NCBI GenBank assembly: GCA_903932685.1
Contig: CAIZGX010000047.1
Coordinates: 1 to 35,513 of the forward strand
Source: an uncultured Bacteroidota bacterium
Lineage (GTDB): Bacteria; Bacteroidota; Bacteroidia; Flavobacteriales_D; Sanyastnellaceae
DNA length: 35,513 bases
Direction: 5' to 3'
The position numbers and the translations under genes are program-made. Under the pieces are notes generated by a model that saw nothing but the letters and a program-made list of their open reading frames with translations, did no database searches and was not told the origin of the DNA. Of the stretch, positions 1 to 7,582 are shown piece after piece (the first letter of the stretch is position 1; each line of letters starts with the position of its first letter).

Positions 1-898
1 CGATCAGGCGGTGGCAAAGGCAAGGCAGCGGAAGGTGCTTGAACGGACCAATGCAAAGGAGAGTGGGCAACACGCCACAAAGTATCAAGGTTTGCATTGC
101 TTTCAGCTGGCATCCCACTAGGATAATAATGCAGCCCCTTCCGATGAGAGAGCGATGGCAAGTGGGATGAATCCATCCATTTCCTGCGATAGGAACACCA
201 AGGGGACAACAGTCCACTGCCACTCCAAACCCAGCCTGCCAAACATCGGTCTTCACGACGGCTTGTTTTACGGATACATTACGCTCTTTCAAGTATTCAA
301 GTATTTTATCCAAAACAATGGCACTTCCAAACTTCTGCAAATCAATTTGAACCTTTGCATTATTTTTTCGAATCCGAGTTGATCTATAAAGCCCATTTTC
401 TTCAACATCTTCAACATCAACATTCACCGAATACATACCTGTAAAGACTTTCAAAGAATCAATATTTGGAACTTTTGGCATTGGATTCAATAATTGTGGC
501 AACCAAGCTATTTGGGCAGGAGACAGAGTAAAATCCCAACAACCGCCTGAACGATAATTGAATTCTCTAGCCATTGTCAGCATTACTCCCATGATTCTGT
601 TATAATCCGTAAATTCAAAAAAACCATTTTCAGCAGGAGAATAATTGTACAACATGCATGTGCTGTTCGGATTGTTTGCATCAATATGCATGCGCACTGC
701 GCTTTCAATCGAGTCGAAAGCGAACGAATAGTCGGTGGTGTCACCAACAACGCTGACGGTGTATTTCATCCCCAAAAAATCGCGATCGTAATCTCTTCCA
801 ATCAATCCACCATCCGTTTTACTTTTATCTCCGCATGAATGAAAAACAATTGAAAACAAAACGGTTGCAAAAAACAGGATAGAAGCATTTTTTTTCAT
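1..898 (-). CDS. ApbE-like (FAD:protein FMN transferase family) protein, cut by the window edge and frame-disrupted
   Basis: The frame opening at ATG 898 stays open to base 1. It starts with a signal peptide ending in a loose lipobox (Cys22). Family-like patches follow: SGG at 117-119 with DFT at 122-124, and an 'IDL...G.A..LD' stretch at 185-197, where ApbE proteins have their glycine-rich FAD/Mg site. ApbE enzymes attach FMN to Thr residues of periplasmic flavoproteins. After about residue 212 (below base ~260) the frame turns Cys/Pro/His-rich and no longer fits. ApbE-like pieces then appear in other frames: a 'HYYPSGMPAESN' motif at about 96-134, and bases 7-28 that nearly encode the family's A-D-A-x-A-T-A motif. 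Either the gene is decaying or the contig end has base errors. The usual GG motif near residue 215 is not clear. The family call is fairly safe; activity is doubtful. Confidence 0.6.
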   Translation of the reverse strand, partial: MKKNASILFFATVLFSIVFHSCGDKSKTDGGLIGRDYDRDFLGMKYTVSVVGDTTDYSFAFDSIESAVRMHIDANNPNSTCMLYNYSPAENGFFEFTDYNRIMGVMLTMAREFNYRSGGCWDFTLSPAQIAWLPQLLNPMPKVPNIDSLKVFTGMYSVNVDVEDVEENGLYRSTRIRKNNAKVQIDLQKFGSAIVLDKILEYLKERNVSVKQAVVKTDVWQAGFGVAVDCCPLGVPIAGNGWIHPTCHRSLIGRGCIIILVGCQLKAMQTLILCGVLPTLLCIGPFKHLPLPCLCHRLI

Positions 899-902
899 AA
901 CA

Positions 903-910
903 CAAAAATA
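903..910 (-). promoter_or_regulatory. -7 element TATTTTTG of the ApbE-like gene
   Basis: This is an exact match to the Bacteroidota -7 consensus TAnnTTTG. Only four bases separate it from ATG 898, so the transcript probably begins at or next to the start codon. It shares a 31-base divergent gap with the promoter of the Plug gene. Confidence 0.55.
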
Positions 911-917
911 AACTGAA

Positions 918-925
918 TAACTTTA
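918..925 (+). promoter_or_regulatory. -7-like element TAACTTTA of the T9SS Plug gene
   Basis: Seven of eight bases match TAnnTTTG. Four bases (TCGC) lie between it and ATG 930, which predicts a leaderless or nearly leaderless mRNA. It sits back to back with the element of the divergent ApbE-like gene. Confidence 0.4.
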
Positions 926-929
926 TCGC

Positions 930-2219
930 ATGCGGAATACTTCAACTATCCTGTTTTATTTTTTTCTTTACTTCGCTCCTATGCTCTTGTGCTCATTGCA
1001 TGCACAAATACCAACATCGAACAGCAATTTCGTTCATTCCGATTACGACTATTTCTCTGTTGAAGCACACGCGAAAAACGCATCTCTTTCCGGACCGTTC
1101 TTAAACCTATTGAGTAACGACGTAATTCAGTTTGAATTCGATGTATTCACGTCTCCTGATGAAGATTTGTTCTATTCTGTTTTTCACTGCGATCCATTCT
1201 GGAACGTTGATGACAGTAGTCCTTCCGACGTTATTCAAGGTTTTACAAGTCAACGCGTTTCCTTCCCCGAAAACTCCATTCATACAACCGCAACTTTCGA
1301 TCACTATCGATTCGAATTGCCTAATACCATGACCAAGTTTATTCAATCTGGAAACTACTACGTTCTTGTGCATGAAGGAAGCGAATACACTGAATCGAGC
1401 GTTCGGATTGGGTTTCGCATGGTTGTTTATGTTGAAGGAGATCACGGACTGAATGCCGACATGATTATTAAACGTGCTTCCACCATTCAACATCTTCAGT
1501 CACATCAAGAAATTGATTTCACCATTTCACTGGCTAGCACTCCTGTATACGACATGAACAAAGTCATTCCTGTTATTCTTCAAAACGGAAGATGGGAAGA
1601 CGATAGAATGAATTTCCAACCAACTTACATTCAACCAAACAACGTGCTAGTGTTTGATTATTCGAACGGTGAAAATGAATTTCCAGGTGGCGGAGAATGG
1701 GAAGCTTTTGAAACGAAGGATTTACGCATAAACGGATACAACGTCCAAAACAACATTCGTGTTGAAAATGAAAATCACATCTATTTATACCCTAGTCAGA
1801 ATGAAATGAATCTCGCCTACACCAGTCGTTCCGACTTGAATGGCGCTTCGCTAATTTCCAGTGAAATCTATGAGGACGATGATCTTACAAGCGACTACAC
1901 TTTTGTTCATTTCGAATTGAATTCACCCGAATTAACAAACAAGGTTTTTCTTGAATGTGGAAATGAATGGAATGCTCCTATTCTTTGTGAATACAGTGAC
2001 ATTAAAAAAGCGTATCAAGCCACAATGTATTTGAAACAAGGGGTGTACAATTACCGCTTTCGAATTGAACCTTCAAGCAATAACGAAGAAATTAATTTTG
2101 CTGAAGGAAATCACTCTGCCACCGAAAACAATTATCAGCTATTGGTATACTACTACGACCGGAATGCAGGATTTTACAAATGCGGAGGAAACTTCATTAA
2201 AAATTCCCGAAGGAATTAA
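930..2219 (+). CDS. Type IX secretion system Plug-family protein (DUF5103)
   Basis: The 429-residue protein has a signal peptide ending near residue 25. It matches the pattern of the DUF5103/Plug family: a beta-rich N-terminal domain with 'Y.VFHCDPFWN' (about 82-93), a 'HYRFELPN' stretch (about 125-132), and a C-terminal part where 'F.L' strands and a 'GVYNYRFRIEP' segment precede the end. In Flavobacterium the Plug protein closes the periplasmic end of the SprA translocon after substrate release, so this is an envelope protein of T9SS. No other T9SS core gene lies in the window, but proteins with T9SS-type tails do. It converges with the next gene on the opposite strand and overlaps it by four bases, with no terminator seen. 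The family assignment is from recall of the motif pattern. Confidence 0.78.
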   Translation: MRNTSTILFYFFLYFAPMLLCSLHAQIPTSNSNFVHSDYDYFSVEAHAKNASLSGPFLNLLSNDVIQFEFDVFTSPDEDLFYSVFHCDPFWNVDDSSPSDVIQGFTSQRVSFPENSIHTTATFDHYRFELPNTMTKFIQSGNYYVLVHEGSEYTESSVRIGFRMVVYVEGDHGLNADMIIKRASTIQHLQSHQEIDFTISLASTPVYDMNKVIPVILQNGRWEDDRMNFQPTYIQPNNVLVFDYSNGENEFPGGGEWEAFETKDLRINGYNVQNNIRVENENHIYLYPSQNEMNLAYTSRSDLNGASLISSEIYEDDDLTSDYTFVHFELNSPELTNKVFLECGNEWNAPILCEYSDIKKAYQATMYLKQGVYNYRFRIEPSSNNEEINFAEGNHSATENNYQLLVYYYDRNAGFYKCGGNFIKNSRRN

Positions 2220-2947
2220 TCCTTGTCGTAATTAAAATCTTCTTCCTTCCAATCTCTTCTTCCACGCCTCCAAATTTTGTATTGCTGAAATTCCTCCTTC
2301 ACAAAAATTAAGAATTCATACTGTGAACTCTGACGAATGAACTCGTCGCTCACATGCATAAAATCAATAAACGCATCGAACTCTTCGTTGGTTAAATCAA
2401 TGATATCATAATCGACATACAAATGAAAAAGCTCTTTCAGTAAAGCTCTTTTCTTGTCTTCATATTCCATCCTAGAAACCTCTAGCTTACTTCTTTCGCG
2501 TTTACTAAATTGCTCGTACAAAAAGGTGATTGGACTGCTGACAGTAGCTGTTTTGAATTGGTTTTCATCGAAGCCTAAACCGCGCAAATCTTCTTCAATG
2601 GCCTCCAAATCACGCGGAGAAATAAATTCAACTACTGGAAGCATGTAGGTTCTGTCGTCGAGAAAAATAGTTGGATGGTAAACGTCCTTCACCAATGAAT
2701 CTTTCATACACAATTGCCGCGTATAATAACTCAAAGCCGTGATGCTTAACGTGTCTGTCTTCTCACAAACAATGGAGTAAAATCCGCTCGAATTGCCGAA
2801 ACTTCCAGTCTTGGTTCTGTTGTTTACGATGATCGCGTTCGGGATTCCTTGACCATGAGGATCGCGCACTCTTCCTTCAATTCGAATGGTCTGGGAAAAT
2901 CCTATGAAGGAAAGAAGTAAAAAGAAAAATAGACTGACACTCCTCAT
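2216..2947 (-). CDS. Secreted protein with carboxypeptidase-D-like regulatory domain
   Basis: The 243-residue protein has a signal peptide ending near residue 18. A CarboxypepD_reg-like beta-sandwich follows (about 21-95), recognisable from 'IEGRVRDPHGQGIPNAIIV', a 'GSFGNSSGFYSI' loop and a later 'L.ITALSYYTRQL' strand. The remaining 140 residues are charged and mostly helical, and I recognise no further domain. In Bacteroidota such domains occur on many exported proteins, including TonB-dependent receptors, but there is no plug or barrel here. The start is supported by a -7-like TACCTTCG four bases upstream of the ATG. The function is unknown; it is probably a periplasmic or surface structural protein. 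Its 3' end overlaps the convergent Plug gene by four bases. Confidence 0.72.
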   Translation of the reverse strand: MRSVSLFFFLLLSFIGFSQTIRIEGRVRDPHGQGIPNAIIVNNRTKTGSFGNSSGFYSIVCEKTDTLSITALSYYTRQLCMKDSLVKDVYHPTIFLDDRTYMLPVVEFISPRDLEAIEEDLRGLGFDENQFKTATVSSPITFLYEQFSKRERSKLEVSRMEYEDKKRALLKELFHLYVDYDIIDLTNEEFDAFIDFMHVSDEFIRQSSQYEFLIFVKEEFQQYKIWRRGRRDWKEEDFNYDKD

Positions 2948-2951
2948 ATAG

Positions 2952-2959
2952 CGAAGGTA
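2952..2959 (-). promoter_or_regulatory. -7-like element TACCTTCG
   Basis: Seven of eight bases match TAnnTTTG. Four bases (CTAT) separate it from ATG 2947. The M28 peptidase promoter lies divergently about 30 bases away with the same layout. Confidence 0.4.
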
Positions 2960-2991
2960 ACGAAGATTTGAAAACTATATTGAATCGTCAC

Positions 2992-2999
2992 TAAATTCG
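2992..2999 (+). promoter_or_regulatory. -7-like element TAAATTCG of the M28 peptidase gene
   Basis: Seven of eight bases match TAnnTTTG. Four bases (CGGC) separate it from ATG 3004, which again predicts a transcript start at the ATG. Confidence 0.4.
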
Positions 3000-3003
3000 C
3001 GGC

Positions 3004-4278
3004 ATGAAAAAGTTTTTATTCCAGATATCTGTGGTTATTGCATTGGCGAGTTGCACTGTACTTCCACATGAAAAAAAATCAACCGAAAGCGTTTCTCACT
3101 TAATAACAGACGTGACGGTTTTGGCCAGTGATGCATTCGAAGGAAGAGCTATCGGAACACCTGGCGCTGATAAGGCAGCTGGGTACATTCAGGATCAATT
3201 TCTTCAAATTGGATTACTTCCAAAAGGAACACTCGGATTCTTTCAAGCGTTTTCATTCATTCCTCAAGGACATGGACAAGTGCACCAAGTGGGTGATAGT
3301 TTGAAAATGGGGAAATCGTTGGTGAAAGAAATCAACGGAAAAAATGTTATCGGATACATCGACAATGGCGCAGCGAATACCATTATCATTGGCGCACACT
3401 ACGACCACTTGGGTTATGGCGACGAGAATAGCTTATGGACGGGAGAACGAGCCATTCACAACGGGGCAGATGACAATGCCAGTGGCGTCTCTGCAATGTT
3501 AGAATTGGCGCGCAAATTAAATGCAGAGAAATCCCCTTCAACCAATAAATACAACTACCTGTTCATTGCATTCAGCGGCGAGGAAAAAGGATTGTGGGGA
3601 AGTAATTATTTCAGCAAGAACCCGACGATTGATTTGACAACTGTGAATTGCATGATGAACATGGATATGGTTGGAAGGTTGAACGCAGAGCACGCCCTTT
3701 CAATTAGTGGAACAGGTACTTCTCCAGAGTTTGAGAATTGGTTAACAAAAAATAATAAGACGAACTTCAAGTTGCTTTTCGACAAAAGCGGAATTGGTCC
3801 GAGCGATCACAGTTCTTTTTACAATGTAAATATTCCTGTGTTGCACTTTTTCACCGGTCAGCATAGCGATTATCACAAACCGAGCGATGACTTCGATAAG
3901 ATTAATTACGAAGGATTGAATGAAGTGGTGAATTACATGTATGCCATGTGCGTGGAAATGAACGCTTATTCAAAATTAGAATTTACTAAGACTATAGATC
4001 CAAAACCAATGAACTCGTCTTTCAAAGTAACATTGGGTGTTATGCCTGATTACATGTTTAGCGGTGTTGGAATGCGCATCGATGGCGTGAAGGAAAATCG
4101 TCCTGCAGCACTTGCGGGATTGAAGCAAGGCGACATTGTTGTTCGTCTTGGTGAAAATAAAATTGCAGACATGGGTTCATACATGGAAGCATTAGGCAAA
4201 TTCAACGAAGGTGATTCAACCGAAGTTGAATTTATTCGTGAAGGAAAATCAATCGTGTCTCCGGTGACATTTAAGTAA
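3004..4278 (+). CDS. M28-family zinc aminopeptidase lipoprotein with C-terminal PDZ domain
   Basis: The 424-residue protein has a lipoprotein-type signal (ALASC, Cys17), so it is probably anchored in an envelope membrane. The M28 catalytic domain spans about 28-320. The metal and catalytic residues are in place: His132 (AHYDH), Asp156/157 (NGADDNASG), Glu193/194 (FSGEEKG), Asp221 (NMDMVGR) and His291 (SDYHKPSDD). A PDZ domain (about 343-424, 'GVKENRPAALAGLKQGDIVV') follows; it usually binds C-termini or regulates the protease. The likely job is removing N-terminal residues from peptides in the periplasm or at the surface. Only one base separates its stop from the next ATG, so it is co-transcribed with the SGNH/PKD gene. 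The domain calls are firm; the substrate is unknown. Confidence 0.9.
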   Translation: MKKFLFQISVVIALASCTVLPHEKKSTESVSHLITDVTVLASDAFEGRAIGTPGADKAAGYIQDQFLQIGLLPKGTLGFFQAFSFIPQGHGQVHQVGDSLKMGKSLVKEINGKNVIGYIDNGAANTIIIGAHYDHLGYGDENSLWTGERAIHNGADDNASGVSAMLELARKLNAEKSPSTNKYNYLFIAFSGEEKGLWGSNYFSKNPTIDLTTVNCMMNMDMVGRLNAEHALSISGTGTSPEFENWLTKNNKTNFKLLFDKSGIGPSDHSSFYNVNIPVLHFFTGQHSDYHKPSDDFDKINYEGLNEVVNYMYAMCVEMNAYSKLEFTKTIDPKPMNSSFKVTLGVMPDYMFSGVGMRIDGVKENRPAALAGLKQGDIVVRLGENKIADMGSYMEALGKFNEGDSTEVEFIREGKSIVSPVTFK

Positions 4279-4279
4279 T

Positions 4280-5518
4280 ATGAAGAAAATAGTTTTCTGT
4301 GCAGGGTTGGTGTGTTTCGCCAACCTTTTGCATGCTCAGACACGCGTGCTCTTTATTGGAAACAGTTACACTGCTGTAAATAATCTTCCGCAACTAACTG
4401 CAGATTGTGCCTTGAGCATTGGCTTCGCAGGAATGCCTATGGAAGTAGCAAGCAGTACACCTGGAGGAACCACTTTCCAAATGCACACCACGAATGCAAC
4501 ATCACAAAGCTTAATCAATCAAGGCAACTGGGACTATGTTGTACTTCAAGAGCAGAGTCAACTTCCCTCCTTTCCCGATGCGCAAGTGGCTGCAGAGTGT
4601 TTTCCATTTGCTGCTACTTTGAATGAGCAAATTTTAGCCGCTGATTCGTGCGCAGAAACAATCTTCTACATGACTTGGGGAAGACAGAACGGAGATGCTT
4701 CTAACTGCGCTTCTTGGCCACCTGTATGCACTTATGAAGGAATGGACAGCCTACTCAATTTGCGTTACAGACAAATGGCTATTGATAACCATGCAATTCT
4801 TTCTCCTGTTGGAGCTCTATGGAAATACATAAGAACGACTTATCCCGAAATAAATTTATATTCCGCAGATGGCAGTCATCCTTCTCTTGAGGGAAGTTAT
4901 GCCGCGGCATGCTCCATGATTGCGGTAATGCTTCGCACTGACCCGTATCTCATTACCTATTCTTCGACATTAGATCCCTCTGTTGCTGAAAAAATAAAAT
5001 TAGCTGCTCAAGAAGTCGTGTTCAACAATTTAACGGAATGGCATGTGGGTGAATATGACCCAGCGGTTCTTGTCAACACAACATCCAATGGCTTAACACT
5101 TCAACTGGACAATCAATCTGTTTCAAGTTGGAATTTCACTTGGGATTTTGGAGATGGCAATACGTCAACAGATTTCTCTCCTCAGCACACATATGCAAAT
5201 GCTGGAGTTTATTCATTAAGCTATTCTGCAATTGATGCTTGCGGCAAAACTTCTCAAGGCTATTGGGAAATACAGCTTCTTGACAATGGAGTTTCAGAAT
5301 TCGAGAAAAAATATGTTGTTCGAAATTTAGAAAACGAATTTGCTGTTGACTTCAGTTCATTTGCTTCGGACATTCAAGTTTATGATTTAACTGGAAGATT
5401 ATTGAGCGCTTCTTTACAGAATCAATCAACCTTTTATGTAAAGAAATCTGGCACCCCTCAAATTATTCAGTTCAAAATGAATGGAATAACTAATCATTTG
5501 TTACTAGGTATTGAATAA
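4280..5518 (+). CDS. Secreted SGNH-hydrolase-like protein with PKD domain and degenerate T9SS tail
   Basis: The 412-residue protein has a signal peptide ending near residue 20. The SGNH/DUF4886-like domain (about 21-250) shows the block I serine in 'FIGNSYT' (Ser29), a 'WDYVVLQEQSQLP' strand (84-96), and the Asp/His pair in 'ADGSHPSLEGSYAAA' (Asp197, His200). A PKD domain follows at about 262-334 ('WDFGDGNTSTDFSPQHTYANAGVYSLSY'-type core, 288-315). The last 65 residues resemble a worn T9SS type A sorting domain ('IQVYDLTGRLL' at 365-375) but lack the usual final strand with a basic end. It is probably a surface or secreted esterase acting on a glycan or lipid. It sits one base after the M28 gene. 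The hydrolase fold is fairly clear; the substrate is not known. Confidence 0.75.
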   Translation: MKKIVFCAGLVCFANLLHAQTRVLFIGNSYTAVNNLPQLTADCALSIGFAGMPMEVASSTPGGTTFQMHTTNATSQSLINQGNWDYVVLQEQSQLPSFPDAQVAAECFPFAATLNEQILAADSCAETIFYMTWGRQNGDASNCASWPPVCTYEGMDSLLNLRYRQMAIDNHAILSPVGALWKYIRTTYPEINLYSADGSHPSLEGSYAAACSMIAVMLRTDPYLITYSSTLDPSVAEKIKLAAQEVVFNNLTEWHVGEYDPAVLVNTTSNGLTLQLDNQSVSSWNFTWDFGDGNTSTDFSPQHTYANAGVYSLSYSAIDACGKTSQGYWEIQLLDNGVSEFEKKYVVRNLENEFAVDFSSFASDIQVYDLTGRLLSASLQNQSTFYVKKSGTPQIIQFKMNGITNHLLLGIE

Positions 5519-5576
5519 GCGGTCCTCTGTTCAAAACTCCATGAAATAATAATATGAAGATACGAATGAACCATCG

Positions 5577-5584
5577 TATTTTCG
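5577..5584 (+). promoter_or_regulatory. -7-like element TATTTTCG before the candidate small RNA
   Basis: Seven of eight bases match TAnnTTTG. No clear -33 TTG is seen upstream. It would place a transcript start near 5589-5591. Confidence 0.35.
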
Positions 5585-5588
5585 CGGC

Positions 5589-5674
5589 CGTTAAGTCCAT
5601 ATGCAGCTTCTGCTGTGGGTCTTTTTAGTTAAGGTAAAGCAAACCCTCGAAAACGTTCGGGGGTTTGTTTTTTT
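5589..5674 (+). ncRNA. Candidate small RNA of about 86 nt, family not recognised
   Basis: This stretch lies between a -7-like element and a strong terminator and holds no credible gene. The middle can fold as a hairpin with CAGC and GCTG (loop TTCT) inside a CCA/TGG and AAG/CTT helix carrying small bulges. The hexamer GTTAAG occurs both before and after this hairpin. The 3' end is the terminator at 5641-5674. Length and layout would suit a stable regulatory RNA. I cannot say whether it matches known Bacteroidota RNA families such as 6S-Flavo or Flavo-1. An alternative is that it is only the long 3' UTR of the upstream SGNH gene. Confidence 0.4.
5641..5674 (+). terminator. Rho-independent terminator
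   Basis: An 11-bp stem (AAACCCTCGAA with TTCGGGGGTTT, one G-T wobble), a four-base loop AACG, and a run of T at 5669-5674. It ends the candidate small RNA and possibly also the M28-SGNH transcript. Confidence 0.8.
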
Positions 5675-5720
5675 CTATACTTTTTTTTCACCAAGAACAA
5701 TCCTGTAATTCTGAAGCATA

Positions 5721-5747
5721 AAAAAAGGCTGCCTTTCGGCAGCCTTT
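5721..5747 (-). terminator. Rho-independent terminator of the starch-binding-like gene
   Basis: A perfect 10-bp stem (AAAGGCTGCC at 5724-5733 with GGCAGCCTTT at 5738-5747) and a four-base loop. On the minus strand it is followed by a T run, and it sits 27 bases after the stop of the 571-residue protein. Confidence 0.85.
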
Positions 5748-5773
5748 CTCTAAAGTTAACTTATTCAAATGAA

Positions 5774-7489
5774 TTATTGAACTGCGATTTGTACAGCAGT
5801 TTTATCTAATCCGTTTGACAATTCGATAGCATAGATTCCGCTAGCAATACCTTCAAGGTTTACACGAACTTGGTTGTTTCCAGTTGGAAGGTTACCCAAG
5901 AACTGAGTATAAACTACTTGACCTAAGTTGTTCATTACACGAACAGTGATAGGAGCAGATTTTACTTGACCGAAAGAAAGAGTTACGAATTCGTTTGCTG
6001 GAACTGGGTAAGCATTCAATACAGTTAAAGCCATAGCTTCTTGAACACCAATAATACAATCAGCGCAAGAATCGAAACATACTGTATTCAATACCTCTGC
6101 AATACCGGCACGTGTGTGAAGACGGTTGTAACCACCAACACCGTTAGCGATACCACAATTGATGATTCCAGTTCCTTCTTCATTTACTGGAGCGTTTACG
6201 TCTCCGTTCATGAACTTGTACTGAATGTCAGCAGAACCACCGATGTTTACAGTGCATTCGTAAACTCCGTCTAGATCAGCATCAGTCATTTGAACTGCAC
6301 CTGCTTGCCATGCTGGATTTGTGAATCCACCAATCATCCAAACACCTGCAGCGTCTGGAGCAGTGTTGAACATATTCACTCGGAAAGTGATGTCAGCTGG
6401 ATCTGGATCAACAACACACTCAGCTCCACATTGGTTGTAGCAGAAATGCTCAACAACTGGATCAGCAGCAACAACAACCTCACGGTTACCACCTACGTTA
6501 CAATCAGCAGGCAAAGACTCGTTACCATCTGCCCAAGCAGCACCGTTAACGAATTTGTACTGATAAGTACCTGGTTGAAGTAAAAGAGTTACTTCATAGA
6601 TGTTGTCACCGTCTGGGTCAGTCATCAATGTGTTAGCATCGCCAGGATTCCATCCTTGGAAAGAACCTGCAACGTGAGGACCGTTAGCGTTAACAGTTTG
6701 CAAAGTCATGTCAACTCGGAACAACACTGGGGTTGGAGCTTGACAAGGACCACAAGCACTGAAACAAATAACGTCTACAACAGTGTTTGCATCAACTACA
6801 TCAATTACACGGTTACCTGCAACATTACAATCAGCTGGAATACCTTCAGCGAACGCCCAGTCATTACCGTTGATGAATTTGAATTGAGCTGAAATAGCAG
6901 CACCAATAGAGAAGTATCCTTCGAAAGTACCGTTTCCATCTGGATCAATCAATTGTGATCCTGCTGGATTCCATCCTTGGAAGTCACCTGCAACGAAGAT
7001 ACCTGCTGGGTTCACACCTGCAGCTTCTTGAGTCATGTCTACACGGAAACGAACAGCGTTCTCTCCGCAAGCAGCACATGATGCATAACATACAGTCATG
7101 CTCTCAGTAGCGTTCAATCCTGAAATTGACCAGAAACGGTTATCGTTTCCAGCAACCTCTACTTGACAAGCTGGTGGAACATCTTCAGCAAATGGCCAAT
7201 CGTTACCATTGATGAATTTGAACTCATAACGCTCCGCAACCAAGTTCAAGGTTACAGACCAAATACCATTTCCTTGATCAGCTAAAGCAATAGCAGAAGG
7301 ATTCCAGTTAACATACGCTGCGTTTTCAGCAGTACCATCGTAGTCAACGTCGTTGAAATTACCAGCCATGTGAACGCCATTAGCGTCTACTGTTGAGCCA
7401 GTCATGTCAACATTAAACGTTACAGCAACTTGGGCCTGAGCCATCATTGCAGATAACGCTACGAAACAGAATGTAAAAAATTTTTTCAT
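5774..7489 (-). CDS. Secreted four-repeat starch/glycogen-binding-like protein with T9SS sorting domain
   Basis: The 571-residue protein has a signal peptide (1-20), then four related modules at about 21-141, 142-249, 250-358 and 366-478, and a T9SS type A sorting domain at about 489-571 ('YPVPANEFVTLSF', 'VRVMNNLGQVVY', 'GIYAIEL'). Each module has an E-set/CBM48-like pattern: 'VDMT', 'G.H.AG.FQGWNP', then 'Y.YKFINGNDW'. Modules 1-3 carry one internal Cys and then CxxxCxxC or CxxxCxxxC (108/134/138/141; 221/242/246/249; 330/350/354/358). Module 4 has an extra Cys412 and then 445/471/475/478. These probably form disulphides. The carbohydrate-binding role is inferred from the motif and from the divergent GH13 gene next door. 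Its uniform codon use suggests high expression. No catalytic domain is seen. Confidence 0.75.
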   Translation of the reverse strand: MKKFFTFCFVALSAMMAQAQVAVTFNVDMTGSTVDANGVHMAGNFNDVDYDGTAENAAYVNWNPSAIALADQGNGIWSVTLNLVAERYEFKFINGNDWPFAEDVPPACQVEVAGNDNRFWSISGLNATESMTVCYASCAACGENAVRFRVDMTQEAAGVNPAGIFVAGDFQGWNPAGSQLIDPDGNGTFEGYFSIGAAISAQFKFINGNDWAFAEGIPADCNVAGNRVIDVVDANTVVDVICFSACGPCQAPTPVLFRVDMTLQTVNANGPHVAGSFQGWNPGDANTLMTDPDGDNIYEVTLLLQPGTYQYKFVNGAAWADGNESLPADCNVGGNREVVVAADPVVEHFCYNQCGAECVVDPDPADITFRVNMFNTAPDAAGVWMIGGFTNPAWQAGAVQMTDADLDGVYECTVNIGGSADIQYKFMNGDVNAPVNEEGTGIINCGIANGVGGYNRLHTRAGIAEVLNTVCFDSCADCIIGVQEAMALTVLNAYPVPANEFVTLSFGQVKSAPITVRVMNNLGQVVYTQFLGNLPTGNNQVRVNLEGIASGIYAIELSNGLDKTAVQIAVQ

Positions 7490-7526
7490 AGGTTTTTAGA
7501 TTAGATTACTTAGTTCGTGTACTTTT

Positions 7527-7558
7527 AACACTTTCCAAATATATATCGAAAAAGTGTT
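7527..7558. promoter_or_regulatory. Inverted repeat AACACTTT-N16-AAAGTGTT around a promoter
   Basis: Perfect 8-base arms at 7527-7534 and 7551-7558 flank a 16-base spacer holding the minus-strand -7 element. It lies in the 93-base divergent gap between the starch-binding-like gene and the GH13 gene, so it is a plausible operator for a dimeric, glucan-responsive regulator. No regulator gene is nearby. Confidence 0.4.
7536..7543 (-). promoter_or_regulatory. -7 element TATATTTG of the starch-binding-like gene
   Basis: An exact TAnnTTTG match about 46 bases upstream of ATG 7489, giving a leader of roughly 40 nt. It lies inside the inverted repeat. Confidence 0.6.
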
Positions 7559-7582
7559 GCACACTCCTCTCAGACGCAAATC

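Noticed and set aside
5601-5708. 35-codon ORF with a hydrophobic start inside the 5519-5773 gap
   Set aside because: It runs straight through the terminator stem and T run; a transcribed RNA would end before the stop codon.
5774-7489. Repeated blocks that could suggest a CRISPR array or satellite
   Set aside because: Repeats are about 330 bases long, imperfect, and stay in one reading frame; they are protein modules.
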